Assembly: GCA_036768485.1 (NCBI GenBank)
Contig: JAVLUZ010000507.1
Span: forward strand, 434,001-498,000
Reading direction: 5' to 3'
Origin: Mermis nigrescens
Lineage: Eukaryota; Nematoda; Enoplea; Mermithida; Mermithidae
DNA length: 64,000 nucleotides
Every line of letters begins with the position of its first letter. Positions within the stretch are counted from its first letter, which is position 1. Position numbers and translations under genes: made by a program. A model generated the notes under the pieces. It had not been told where the DNA came from, ran no database searches, and saw only the letters and a list, made by a program, of their open reading frames with translations. Shown here one piece after another: positions 22,845 through 34,802 of the stretch.

Positions 22845-24024
22845 TGGTACATATATATAGTGATTTTGGATTTTTTATCAAGCTTTTCTCCAGAAACTTG
22901 GCATATGAATGCTTAATAAAATTTAATAACAAAATTTGTGCTTTAAAAATTCTCTAATACACTTTTTATTTTTTGTAAAGAATTTGCATTTGTTATTGCG
23001 GATAAAGAATGTAATAAATCTGAGGGTGAAAAATCAGTTTGGTCTCTTTTTTTAATTCTCGTCTGCATGTTAACATATCCGGCTTCTAGCTGGTAATTAA
23101 TCTTTCTGATAAAAGTGGACTACGGCTGAGGGGTCGTACGTTGACAACATTTCTTTACACTCACTACGAACGTATACCTATCAATTTACACTTTTAACAC
23201 ATTTCGCTACACTTTTTTGCCCGTCAGCTCCTCCGGTCGTAAAGTCTATTGCTACATTGACGCGTTTTTTACACTCAATAACGAGATGGTTCTAGTGGTT
23301 TAAAGTGTTTGGAGTAAAGTAAAACGTGATATTTGCCACTTTTGTCTGTTATGTTTTGCCGGTCATCAATCGGGTCATGCGGACTAATCCAAACATAAGT
23401 TATGCGTCAGCATTTACACAATGCATTAGTGGGCGTTCACTTCCATTCTATCGCTGCCTCAGATCTGAGGTGTAAAGTTTATATGCTTGTAAAAACGCAT
23501 TTTTGCCAGGTTTTGTCTTGCCGCTTCTCTCGTTAGAGTTGAGACTTGTTCTTAATTATAAATGTTGAAGCTGTAAGATGGAATTTTTAGATTTATTCTG
23601 CATAACATCGAAATTACGAGTCTGCCAGTTAAATCTCTTTACAGTCAGTGTTGTGTAAAGTTTAAACTGAAAACCGACTCTAGTTGCAGAGCGTTGCGGG
23701 TAGTAAATTTTGTTCAAAATGTCTCCGTAATGTGAAGATAAGGAAGTGCTGACTTTAATTCTTCAAACATTTTGTGGGAATTACACTATAAATCAATTTT
23801 ATTTCTAGAGTATTCTGTAAGATTAATTTTCAAAAAAGTTCTCAATAATCCTACAATTACGAACCTAACTTTTGATCTTCCTTGCAATTCATGTTTGTGT
23901 AGAGTTCCTCTAGAAAATAACTTAGTTTCAGTCACACGTGGGCGTGGAGGGGGTTGTGCTAAATGGGAAACGTTGCAAAATGGTGAGAAGCACCGAAACG
24001 TTATTTTAATTTGGGGGATACAAG
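22845..24024. other. Gene-free stretch with TTTACAC-rich tract
   Basis: 23140-23700 contains repeated TTTACACTC/GTGTAAAGT words and TTTTGCCAGGTTTTGTCTTG, the same family as 58200-59170. No gene seen. Confidence 0.5.
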
Positions 24025-24439
24025 CATATATGATCTTGGGGGAGTTTGGGGGGTTTCACCCCCGCAGGATCATTTTTTACCCCCCCGCAAAAAATTTTTT
24101 CACCCTCCCTCCAGAATTCGGCGATTTTTCAAAAGGTCCCTAAACTTACCTGAAAATTGGTAGAAAAAGTGTCTTTTTAAGGGTTTTTGGCTATCTATTT
24201 GCTCAAAAATCGCTAAATTTTCGCGCTTCGCGCCATATATTCATGTTTTAAGCGATATATTGGTCAATTTATTCGACTTTTTCGAAATTTTTTCCTGATT
24301 TCATGCTCTAGAAAAATGGAGTATCGTCAGAAACGCTAAAAAACGATGTTTTTTAACGCGTACCGGCCATTTTGGGCCCAAAAAAGGCACTTTAGGTTTT
24401 CACCCCCCCCCCCAGAATTCCCTATACTTTTCATGTATG
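24025..24439. mobile_element. 415-bp hAT-type MITE with GCGC hairpin
   Basis: Ends CATATATGA / TCATGTATG and a perfect 8-bp duplication GATACAAG (24017-24024, 24440-24447). Contains the TCGCGCTTCGCGCC hairpin motif near 24221. Confidence 0.85.
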
Positions 24440-24447
24440 GATACAAG

Positions 24448-27400
24448 ACTTTGAAAATTTTGGGGTATACTTATATACCATCTTTTAAATTATTAATTGT
24501 AATTAATCAATATTAATAAAAAATTATTCTTCACTATTTTTTATTTATTACCTTTGAAAATTTACTGTATTATATTTGCTACACTATTTCTGTTTTGCGG
24601 TGCATGGGTTAAGCAAACATGAGGGCTACGCGCCTGAAACTCTAGAAAAAAAGCTAGGTGCAGGTTGAGACCATTCAATTCAAAACGTGCCCACTGAAAT
24701 AAATGAGTGTAATAAAAAAACATTTATTGCTTTTACCCCCTCCCCCAATCCCGACTCCACAATTTGCTGGCATGATCTCTATTTCGGTATAATTACGCGA
24801 TAAACATAAGAAATGAAATAAACTAAGGTATAGGACTTTTTTTTCATTAAAATTGGAATTTAAGCCGTGACGTTGCTTGATGTTTATCAGCATACACAGA
24901 CGGCTCACTCACAAATTTTACTCCCTAAACCCTAAAACAAGCTGTTTTAATCGGCTAATGACGTGCGTCCGTTTGAGAAAAAGATCAAAAGCAAAAAAAA
25001 ATCAGATGAGCACGCGCGCTCCGCTCTCGAATGTTATACAACTTTTTATGCAAAAAAAGAAATTCGAATGTAGAAAATTTGGCAGTTTTTTGGCCCGTCG
25101 AGCGCATGGCCCGAACATCGTCGTTTCAAATATTTTCAAGAATGGAATGCGATGCGCGAATTCCGTTAGCAAAAATCCAAACGACGCGTCAGTCATTTTA
25201 CGAGATTTTTTGACAGGCACGTGGACCGATTTGATGGGCGTTCGAAAAAATGGCCCGATCATATGGCCCTAAACATTTGTCATCGTCCATCCGAATCTTC
25301 ACTTAGCTAACCATTCGAAGCTTCATATCTAAGTGTTAGTATTCCATCATCGCGTCATGCTCAAACAGGATTAAACAAGACACATGCTAATGTGTGTATG
25401 TGTAGTCGGTGATATAATCTTCGACGGTAAAAAAACTTTTTTGGCAATTTAGCGTGGGTAATAACGAGGCGACCAAAGCCACGTGGTCTGGCTAATATAT
25501 AACCGAGTGGGCCTTTTAGAGTCGGTTCCATTTTTAGCTTTGAAATATTAGCTTCGGTTCGATTCGCGCGTTTATTTATTGTTGCTTACTCTTATGCTAG
25601 CAACTGTGTAGCCAACATATGTTGTGAGCATAAGGCAACTTGTAAGCTAAACATTTTACCAAACACGTCGACCCGTGTAATCGTAGTACGAGTCATTTAA
25701 TTACATATTGATGCCCCGATTAATTTTCTAACGATAAGGGCTAAAAACTCGTTAAAAGTTACTCGTCCGAACTAATGGTTTCCATGGCGCATAAACCGTA
25801 GTACTTGCGTTTTCAGTAGCTATACATTTCATGGCTTACTTTGAAACCGTCCAATGGAGAGGATTTGAAAATCTATTCACTTAATTTATTTTTAATTTAA
25901 AGATATAGCTCAAATGCTCAAATGTTCGTTGACCATGTTTTTGATTCTTAGTCTATCAGTTTGTATGAGCCGCGAGCTACATTTTGTCATTGTCGTGTTT
26001 TTTCAGTCTGTTTAGCTAAATAAAGAGAAAAATAAAAGTATCGCGTGCGCGCTTTTATTAGTCGTTTTATTTAAACGATAGATTATTTATTTATTTATTT
26101 ACTTTTTCATTAACTACTTAGATTTTTATTTATATACTCGCCTTTTCTATAAAGATTCATTTTCTGTTTTCCTGCATATTTCATTACTTGTTCAACGTTT
26201 GAGCTATCGATAGCCATGTTTGGCTGTTAGTTGGCCGCATCTATTTGTTTATTGACTTGTTTATTCGAGAATTTCGACATTTATATATTCGTTCGCGTGT
26301 GTAATTGTTCGCCTATTTGCACATTATTTATTTCAACGAATTAGCGCATGGTTATTATTTTTCATTTAAAATTTACGCCTATTCTGAATGAAATTAGTTA
26401 GAATTTATAACAATTTTCAAAGCTTATTCATACTTGACGGTTCAACAGAAATTCTTAAAAACGCAAATACGGCAAAAATTGATTTAAGTAGGCAATCACA
26501 GCATTCAAATAAACGACAAATAAGAAAAATACTAAAACATAGGCACGAATGCTAATCGAACGCATGTGTTTGGTCGGCAACTGGCACAGCCGCTTTTTCA
26601 CGTTTTTAACGGGCAACTGCTTGATTAATTAGTATACACGCGAAATTTAAGTATTTGAAATGTTACATGTTTAGAAAGAATGTAAAAAAGTCTAAATTGT
26701 AAATTATTTGCTCCAATATAACGCTGATGATGATGTATGTCTATTGCCTAGATTGTTTAGAGGTACACAACGAGAATATTTAGGCTTGTTTCGTCTAATT
26801 CATGAATAATGATATTGTCTCCATTTCATACGCATTCCTCTACGATGTAATTAGCGTTTCATAATCAATTTTAATTATTATGATTATTTTAATATTTATT
26901 TTAATTAATTTTACTATTAAAAAAGTTGATCGACTCCTTCCCAGTTATCTTGTAACTTATTCTGCCGCCCACAAACTTGAAGATCGCACCCGGTTTTTTT
27001 GTTTTCCTCGAAATGTAAAATGGAGTAATACGAGAAAATGCCGTATTAGAGCTTCCTATATTTTCATCCTATTTTCCATCGCAAAAGTATCCCTAATTTC
27101 ATCGAAAAGATAATTAAGCTTTTGAGGCATTTTCTGCGGAAAAACATTTAATAATTTCATATTAAGTGAACATTAAAGACGACGTTTTAATGGCTTTTCA
27201 ACGGTAAATTGAAAAACCCCTGAAAATTTTCTTTTCGAATCAAAAAGTATTTTTACTTTACAAAAATTCTATTGCTATTTTGAAAATAACCTCAAATGTC
27301 TGCTGATGTGTTTACTATTTGCGTGATTTTCATAATGTGATCTCAATTTAGGAATTTAATACTTAAAGCGAATCATCTTCCTGCCGCGATATTGCATTGT

Positions 27401-27481
27401 TTCCAGAAGACATTGGTGCAAAATAATAGTACAAAAGCATAGTTTTATTCATTTTTTTATAAAAAACCGCTTAGAAACGAA
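24448..27481. other. Mostly unique DNA upstream of the PLA2 gene
   Basis: No repeat family of this window recurs here apart from simple AT-rich runs. 25000-25270 is GC-richer and open in several frames but matches nothing I know. A TATATAA at about 25496 could be a core promoter. The stretch may hold the PLA2 promoter or 5' exons; this is inference. Confidence 0.4.
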
Positions 27482-28046
27482 ATGACGTCACTAATTAACG
27501 TCATTAGTGCGACACTGACGATTTTTTGGCTCGTTGCGCCTCAATCGTCGCTGGTCGTTGATTTTGGCAGCCGACGACGCGTTATCTCCAAATCGACAAT
27601 CGCAAACGGCGGTCTCGAACGTCATTCGTTCGTCAGAGCGATTGACGACCGCTGCGAAATTCCGTCATTCAACGACCGCTGCGAAATTCGGGCGTCGGTA
27701 ACCCGACTCACGGTCGGCGACCTCGTCGTCGAGTCGACATCAATCGTCGACGATCGACGACTTGTGACGCTCGCGCGCCAACGACCAGCGCTCGGCAAAC
27801 AACGCCAGTGGTTGACAATCGATTGCGCAATAGACAATGATGTTGAGTCTATTAAAAGGATGAAAAGCCGCGTCGCGACGGGTTTGACGTCACCTAACGC
27901 TTCGAGTGTCGTCAACGAAACCGACGGCGCGTGGCCCGGCTGGGCTGACTCCTTGCAGTCATTGAGATCCTATGACATTGACATTATGATAATGGAATGC
28001 AACCGTTTCCGCGATTTCGCAATGACCCATCGGCTTCGATCTGAAG
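27482..28046 (+). CDS. Phospholipase A2 precursor, exon 1 (signal peptide and propeptide)
   Basis: ATG at 27482 opens a frame of 191 codons that is GC-rich against an AT-rich setting. Residues 4-20 are hydrophobic (secretory signal); the rest is charged and Arg/Asp-rich, ending with FRDFAMTHRLRSE. The split codon G|GT at 28046 joins the next exon exactly in phase. The donor GTCAAT is weak, so the link is inferred from phase, orientation and the secretory start; exon 1 on its own shows no domain I recognise. Confidence 0.7.
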
Positions 28047-30874
28047 GTCAATCTTAAAAATTAAAATAAAAAATTTTTGAAATGTATTATGCTACTTTAA
28101 AATCGTAATTTTGCCGAAAACTTTCAATTTTTTTGTATTCCTTCAATTTGATTTTCATAGGTTTCAGTGTGTTTTGTAAAATTTGCGCAGACTGAATTTT
28201 GCGTAATGACTCTTTTTCGATGTTCCGTAAATAGTGATATTTTTCCAATAAGCTAACCATCCGGATTTGCAAAACAATGTTTAATGAGATGACCTTGTAG
28301 GAAGGGACTCTTGACATACCACATTCTTTGGACAAAGTACCGCTGTCCTGAGCTGTTGAAGATAATAATCAATTATCTTTCGCCTTAGCAGGCTGGTTCC
28401 CTTTAAACCTTGCCGAAACATGTCAGCATAATACAAATTCATCCAGATACATTACTTAAAATTAGAAATAGAAATAGAATTTAAGGATTTCATTAGAAAA
28501 AAATTTGATTTTTATCTAATCTACAGAATTTTGATCTTATGTACAACTCCCGTCTTTAAACCCTTGTACACCCGACCGTGTGATCATGGATCACACGATG
28601 GGGTTTTTTGCAGATATCTAAGTTTCTGAGAGACCATAGACATTGAGAATCATTCTAAGTAATCTTTTACGGATTTCACATGATTTGGCAAGTCAGTTTT
28701 CACAAAACTGTATCCTAAGCTGACTGCCATTTTTGCTTCAAGACCCGCACATGCTTACGGAAAAAGTTGCAAATTAGGTGTAATTTAAACTGTTTTGGTG
28801 CGACTTTCCAATGACTAGCCAGACAGCAAATTTACACTAAAAATATGCCTTGGCCAGCCGCTAATGAATAGACAATACAGCATTGTTCTTATGATCATCT
28901 ATGTTTACTGAGTGTGATCTAAGATCAGACGGTCGGTTGAAAAATGAAATTTGGGACCGCGGGGGTACGAGTGTAAAGCGTAATGTAGGAAAATTTGGGA
29001 TTCCACCCATAAGTAGGCAGCAACCAAATTCTGGCAGGAGGTCCTTTGAAGTGAATTTACCGAGAATAGCATCAAAAATTTACTTCCGGCATACTATCGA
29101 CTTTTGGCGGGTTTTTCAGATTCTAGAATTCAAGACCCCCGGGTTTCCGCCCATTTGAGCTTCCGTTAGTCAAATCCCCTGCCCGGTCAGAAAGTCCCGG
29201 ATCCTTGGTGCTTTATATTTGAACCTTTCGTTCAGGTCAATCGATCGATACGAATCCATCGATAATTCATCCCAAATTTTCGACAAAGGACCAGAGGAGG
29301 ACCAGATCAAAACGCAGCTTCCTAATTTATCCGGGCACGAATTGGTGCGGCAGGGGAAACGTGGCCCAGTACGCGGCTCATTTCGGCGACAAGTCGACCG
29401 AAGACAAATGCTGCAAGCAACACGATCAATGCCCATATTCCATCGGGGGTTTCACTAGTCGTTATAATGTGTTCAACTATCGCCTGCACACGCTGAGCCA
29501 CTGCGACTGCGATCAATTGTAAGCAATAATTGATAATTTTTAATAAATATTTATCATTCATAATTATTAATTATTATACATATTTTTCGACTTCATAATA
29601 TAAACTATCAGTACATAAACGTGACTATTGGGGTGGTCGAAGAAGATATTTTCGAAAGATAATAAGTTATAAGAGAAAAATAATAAAATAAAGTTGAAGG
29701 AAGATAGTAAAACTCGAAAAAATTTTCTTTTTACCTTTTACACTCTTATTTTATCCGTGCATCTCAAAGTACTGAAAGTGCCTTTTAATGCGTAACAACC
29801 ATAGGTGGGCAGCACCGAAATTCTGGGGGGGTGAAAAATTTTCAAAGTTAAAAAAATGGTCTTAAAAGCGGTCGTATGGCGAAAAAAACACCATTTTTCG
29901 ACGTTTCTCATCGAGCACTATCCAATGGCATCAAAAAATCGCTAAAAAAAAACAAAAAAATTTTAAAATTTGAATTCTGGGGGTATTTTGATTTCTTGGG
30001 GGTATTTAAACTTCTGGGGGTGCATACCCCCCAAACCCTCCCACGCCCATGTGTGGTAATAACTCGATCGATTCAAATTCTTCGACAATAAATAGGAAAC
30101 GGAAGTGTTCTAGATTGTTTCACTTTATTATTTGTGCTTTCGTCGATTTCTATTCTAAATAATGCGTTATTTCGAATACATCATCATAATATTAATAAGA
30201 GTATTTTGCAGAAACAACTGAACGATTGCGGTAATAAAACGAAGTACAAACAATCTTGTAAAATACAGACAAAAATTTTTATACGAGTAATAGAGGCTAC
30301 TACAGAGAAACTTTTTTACATAAATTGCGTAAATTTGGTGAAGTAATAAATTTGATCAAATTGATAAATACTATGCGACGAACGGACATAAAAACCAGAA
30401 ATTTTCATTCTTTCTGGCCATAAATCAATAAAAATTCCGTTCAACAAAACCAGAAGGAAATATTTGCTGGAAAAATACTTATAAAATAAGAAGAGTAAGC
30501 GAAAAATGGTGTAAAGCAATTCAAAGAATAATAATTACTAAGAATGAGTAAAAACTAAGAAGAAAATAATAACAAATTCTGGTAAAAAGATAAAATACGA
30601 AAAAGTAAAAAATTAAGAAAAAACATTCTCCGCTATCGCACGTTAAAAAAAGTTTTAAAAAATTTGCACATTCTTCTTTAGCTTCAAAGACTGTTTGAGG
30701 GACGCGAATAGCAGCACGGCCAGCATGATCGGCAAGGTTTACTTCAACGTCGTCAATACGCAGTGTTTCGACTTGAAATTGGAGAAAATTTGTTCCCGGC
30801 GCTCGTGGTTCGGCGTTTGCAAGCGCGAACAGACCCAGTGGGTGGCCCGGCTGAAAACTTTAGGCAGTTTTTAG
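27482..30874 (+). CDS. Secreted group III phospholipase A2 precursor (three exons)
   Basis: Model: 27482-28046, 29236-29518, 30682-30874; 565+283+193 bases = 347 codons with stop, all phases consistent. Function by family: calcium-dependent hydrolysis of the sn-2 ester of phospholipids, extracellular or venom-type. Seen: hydrophobic signal peptide at residues 1-20, a propeptide of about 190 residues, basic site RSKR at 212-215, then SFLIYPGTNWCGRGN (calcium loop), CCKQHDQCP with the catalytic His-Asp pair near 251-252, CDCD at the exon 2/3 border, and paired Cys residues to a short C-terminus (predicted 346 aa). Known: insect and bee-venom group III enzymes share the YPGT.WCG.GN and CC..HD.CP blocks; long N-terminal extensions occur in arthropod homologues. 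Inferred: furin-like cleavage releases the enzyme. Whether it is digestive, immune or venom cannot be told. No breaks were seen; it looks intact. Confidence 0.9.
28047..29235. other. PLA2 intron 1
   Basis: AT-rich with no gene. A degenerate MITE-A-like piece (CATAAGTAGGCAGCAACC) lies at about 29008-29157. The palindrome GTGTGATCATGGATCACAC lies near 28577. Confidence 0.5.
29236..29518 (+). CDS. Phospholipase A2, exon 2 (calcium loop and active site)
   Basis: Acceptor CGTTCAG at 29229-29235, donor GTAAGC at 29519. Codes for the propeptide end, RSKR, YPGTNWCGRGN and CCKQHDQCPYSIGGF, ending in CDCDQ. The active-site His and neighbouring Asp and all expected Cys residues are present. Confidence 0.9.
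29800..30055 (+). mobile_element. MITE-A copy in PLA2 intron 2
   Basis: CATAGGTGGGCAGCACC / CGCCCATGTGTG ends, 256 bp, flanks GTAACAAC and GTAATAAC (7 of 8). Confidence 0.9.
30682..30874 (+). CDS. Phospholipase A2, exon 3 (C-terminal)
   Basis: Acceptor TTCTTCTTTAG, split Phe codon TT|C, then FKDCLRDANSS, GKVYFNVVNTQCFDL, several Cys and the stop TAG at 30872-30874. The order and Cys spacing match the C-terminal half of group III enzymes. A possible polyadenylation AATAAA lies at 31257. Confidence 0.88.
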
Positions 30875-32820
30875 CCGCAAGAACCCCAATATCGCCCCGC
30901 GCAAGCAGCCAAAGACGGCATTTCATCTGAGCTTGTTTTTAACACGTGCCATCTTTATTTTTTGGATGTATTCAAAAATACGTATTTTTCGGGTGGATGT
31001 CCCGTATGAATCTTTGTACTTTTACTTTTATTTTCCTGATATGGTTTATGTGTATATTACGCGACGAGATCGACGTATTATTGCTTTATTCGTTTTATAC
31101 GGCTTATTGCCAAGGATATGATACATTAAAACGTTTAGTCTTATATGAAATTATTCGAAACCAGACGGGAACGTGGGGCTGGATTGTGGTATGGGTTACT
31201 AAGACACAGAAAAAATGGGAAATTCCTGGAAAAAGTGAGGCGAAACGTAGATCGGAAATAAATTGAAAATCGAGAATTACTTTTAAAAGTGCTCTAATTT
31301 GATCAGAAATTATGGAAAAGCGTAGTTTTAACGCTATGTCATTTTGGCCCAAGAAAAAATTTACCCCCTCCAAATCGGTCAAGCCTTGTATCTATGCTTG
31401 AAACTAGGATAGGCAATGAAATTATGGGGCTCGGCAGGACTGTGGTCGTTCTGGAATGTTTTTGGTCCGAGTGGTTTTAAGACTTAGTCATTCGATGGAT
31501 CGGAGCGTAAAAAAGAATTTGTCTTCAATTCTTCAAATTTGCGATTTTAGCGACATTTTTCCGCACGATGGATTTCAGTTGTTTGAAAATCTCCTTACCA
31601 AAATCCGCTTTGTTTATCAAAAGGTGGTGTTTATTGTAGTTCTGTAAAATTTACTTAATTTCGATGACGAATTTTCACGTTCATATAGTTTTTTAGTACT
31701 TTGGAAAAACGATCAGTATTTCTTATGGACAGTATTCACGCCATTGAAGCGGAAAACGAATTTACGCCCGAAAATCCTAGATTTTTCTGACTTGTATCAA
31801 TTCAAAATTTGTTCTAAATGTTTTTCCGTTAGATACTTACATGCAAATAGGTTTGTTAATCGTTATAATAACGTTATTTGTTGGATGATGAAGCGTTCTT
31901 CTTGAAACTTTGGTTGAATACTTTTAACAGTGAAAGAAAGTTTTGATTTCATCCGTCGAAGCGAAATTAGAAATAACGTTAATTTCGTCTTTGATCTAAA
32001 ATTAATGCCAATGATAAACTGCAGTCTTTTTGCTTTAGCACAAAATTCTTCACCAGAATATGTAAAGAATACAAAACTTTATGCAGAATCTCATGCTAAA
32101 AAGTACGTTTTAAAAACGAACGATATTTAAATAACGTTTAAGTCTAATAAAGCTACATACGAGTATGTAGGCACGATTTTTCATAGAATACAAGGAGTAC
32201 ACATACCTACATATGTACTTCCCTGAATGTCCCAATCTTGTTACCAGCATATACAGGAGAAGATTGAAGGAGGTGACCGGTCTGGCCCCCATCCCCTTTC
32301 TATTCAACATAATTCGCGAGACAAATAATAAATGTGTATATGGGAATGATTTTCGATTAGTTTAATTTTCTTCAATTTTTCCGGCGTTCACGTTGGCATA
32401 TTCAGGGTGGCGCACGTAATTCCATAATTCGTTTCTCTATATTTACAAGAATTTTCATTAACGCTTCATAAAATTTTACCAGGTTATGAATGGGACTATA
32501 GCAGTCCTACTATGTGAAGTTTTACATTGTCAGAATCTATATTTCAGGAGTATTGCACTTTTGAGTGAACACAATAATTTTCGGAAATTTCAAATAAGGC
32601 TCGCACCAACTAAGCAAAACTTGTCTATGTAACGACTTTTGCCTATGGGAAAACTTGGGGTACCGCCAAAAATCGTAAGTAGATCAGTCATTGCTCATAT
32701 CTTGAGCATTATTCGTCTCATATTGATTGCTCTACGAAAGTATTCAACCGGAACGATATCGAAGCACTATGATTTGCCTTTGGGTAGCTGCTATGATTTG
32801 CTGCACTGTAGTCTGTTTCA
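30875..32820. other. Downstream of PLA2, no firm gene
   Basis: PLA2 3' region then AT-rich DNA. A short open frame at 31931-32130 follows a plausible acceptor but is unrecognised. No repeats of known type apart from scattered simple sequence. Confidence 0.4.
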
Positions 32821-33026
32821 TTTATTCGAGAGCCTTTTCCAGCGAATGTTTTTTAGAGGCTACAGTATGCCAAACTAGGCGATTTACTGTAACTCGACAG
32901 AAAAGTTGATTGGGGGCGAGCGGCTGCCGGTCTCTCATTTCTTATGCACTAAACCGTCCACATAGACTGAATTCATGCATCTAAACAGTGCTGTGACATA
33001 CTAAGTAAATGCGCTAAATGAAAATC

Positions 33027-33094
33027 TTGCAATACGAATCAAACCCGTGTTGCTTCGACGACAATCAGACATTCTACCACTACACTAGGCGGAA
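33027..33094 (-). other. tRNA-like block in T-family copy 3
   Basis: On the minus strand: TAGTGTAGTGGTAGAATG (A-box-like) and GGGTTTGATTC (B-box-like) at tRNA spacing. Arms are partly unpaired; not a functional tRNA by inspection. Confidence 0.55.
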
Positions 33095-33101
33095 ATTTCG
33101 G

Positions 33102-33266
33102 CAGGCACGTAGCTGGCCCTCCTATTTTGGGTGGACCAACACCAATTTCGGGGGTCTAAGCCAGAAATAGCACAAAATAACGTGTGAAAAAACATATTTT
33201 TCCATTTTTCTGAATTTTGGGGGGGTCCGGCCGGACCCCCCCATTCCACCCACAGCCTAGTGCCTG
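33102..33266 (-). mobile_element. CAGGCAC-type MITE, copy 2
   Basis: Ends CAGGCACGTAGCTGG / CAGCCTAGTGCCTG with flanking AAATTTCGG on both sides (8-9 bp duplication). Same family as 12852-13021, opposite orientation (shared CACCAATTT.GGGG and AAATAGCACAAAATAACGT). Confidence 0.85.
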
Positions 33267-33681
33267 AAATTTCGGCGATGCTTTAAATATTTCTCTATTG
33301 CGTTTACGGGTCGATACAGGGACACGCTGAATGCGCGAATTTTGATCCGCATGTTGACGATAATAAATTATGCCGCAAGAAGTTTTATCGGAAAAAACCT
33401 TTCCTTCCAATGTAGTTACAGTGAAGTGACCTACAGTAAGCAGGTAAGATAGAGTTACTGTAGCCTCAGGTAAGATTTGCTGAAAAAGCTCTCGGATAAG
33501 TGAAACAGACTATAGTTCAAAAGCAAACAATACCATGGTGACATCCAGTACGTGTAAACATATAATTTAGCCTTTCGTTTGTGCGAGCTTTATTCACTCC
33601 TTCATTTTATTTGTCAGATAAGCCGATTTTTGTGTGAAACACGTCATAAAAACTCTTCATTTTTTGTTTCATATGCTATTA

Positions 33682-33832
33682 TCAGGGGCGGATTTCGCAA
33701 AATTAAGGATTTTCGAGCGATTTCTAGCGATTTTTGGGTAAAACAGCTAATTTTTCCGCCCAAGTCAGGGTTCCGCCCCTCCCCTTAGGGGTACCGCCCC
33801 CACCCCCTTAGGAAAATCCTGGATCCGCCACT
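33682..33832. mobile_element. GGCGGAT-type MITE copy
   Basis: CAGGGGCGGATTTCGC at the left and GGAAAATCCTGGATCCGCC at the right form the ends; the interior is shared in reverse with 823-985. hAT-like ends, but the target duplication is uncertain. Confidence 0.6.
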
Positions 33833-34559
33833 TGCTATATTGAATCGTTTTGCAGCGACTGTAATTCGGCGATCTTATACTAACCCATTTTCATCTATTT
33901 ATTTATATTTTTATTCGTTTGTTCTGCATTTGATTGTGAGGGGCTTGAGCTCCTGCAAATGCAAATAATTCGAAGTTTTATCAAATTTGCACTGACTTAT
34001 TACGCGAAATCTAACGAATTTCGCGTCATAGTTGTGCAACTATTTAAGTTTTTATTATATGAGTCTTTTCATGAGTATTTTCACAGGTGTTTCATAAACC
34101 GATGGTGGAGGATTAAATACTTTATAACATACGACCTAATTCTCGATTTTTGTTAAATGCACATTTTATGTTTTTCTCGTTCTTTTCCTTGTTGTTCATA
34201 AGCTAATGAATCAATTCAGGAATAAAAGCAACGCTTCGCACGTCATTTACAACCGACTTTATTCTTTCATTGTTTCGTGGTCTAAAAAAGAGTAGCCTAA
34301 AACTTTCGATGAAAAACTTGATGGCAAATTATTGATGATTCGTACCTGCCTCCCACTTTAATATCCGACTGTCTGCTTTTACACTGCGGAGCTATAAACA
34401 GCATAATTATAGTAAAATTGGTGTATAATGCGTTATTCACAGTTCCTGGTCGATTTCACGTATTTTTTGCCGAAAACTTAAGAAAATTCATTCATTTCGA
34501 CCTAACTTTGTCTTATTTTCTAAAAGTGAAATTCTATCTCTTTGTCTTCTGGTTAGTAT

Positions 34560-34794
34560 CATACCTTGGCGTGGGGGTTTGGGGGTATGCACCTCGAGAA
34601 ACCAAAATTTTTCCCCAGAATTCAATTTTTATAAATTTTTTGCTTTTTTTTGTTGCATTTTTTGATGACAATGGATACTGCTCGTTGTGAAACGTTGCAA
34701 AATTGGCGTTTTTTCGCCATACCACCATTTTTAGGCGATTTTTGATCTTTGAAAAATCTTGCCTCCCCCAGAATTTCGGTTCTACCCACGTATG
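34560..34794 (-). mobile_element. MITE-A copy (inverted)
   Basis: CATACCTTGGCGTGG / CCCACGTATG ends, flanks GTTAGTAT and GTTAGTAC (7 of 8). Confidence 0.9.
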
Positions 34795-34802
34795 GTTAGT
34801 AC

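Larger units (their letters stand above)
32821..33510 (-). mobile_element. T-family MITE, copy 3 (inverted), with nested insertion
   Basis: Flanked by TA on both sides, ends GTCTGTTTCATTTATTC and TAAGTGAAACAGAC, same internal order as copies 1 and 2 but reversed. Interrupted at 33102-33266 by a CAGGCAC-type MITE immediately next to the tRNA-like block. Confidence 0.85.

Noticed and set aside
25002..25272. GC-richer patch open in several frames on both strands
   Set aside because: No family signature and no clear splice sites; multi-frame openness is what GC-rich DNA gives by chance.
27622..27915. Antisense frame under PLA2 exon 1
   Set aside because: Shadow of the sense exon caused by its GC-rich composition.
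30946..31266. 106-codon hydrophobic frame after PLA2
   Set aside because: AT-driven Phe/Ile-rich text in the PLA2 3' region; no domain and no conserved pattern.
31931..32130. Short frame after an acceptor-like TTTTAACAG, ending in TAA
   Set aside because: Composition looks protein-like but there is no recognisable domain, no partner exon and only 66 codons; not supported enough to list as a gene.
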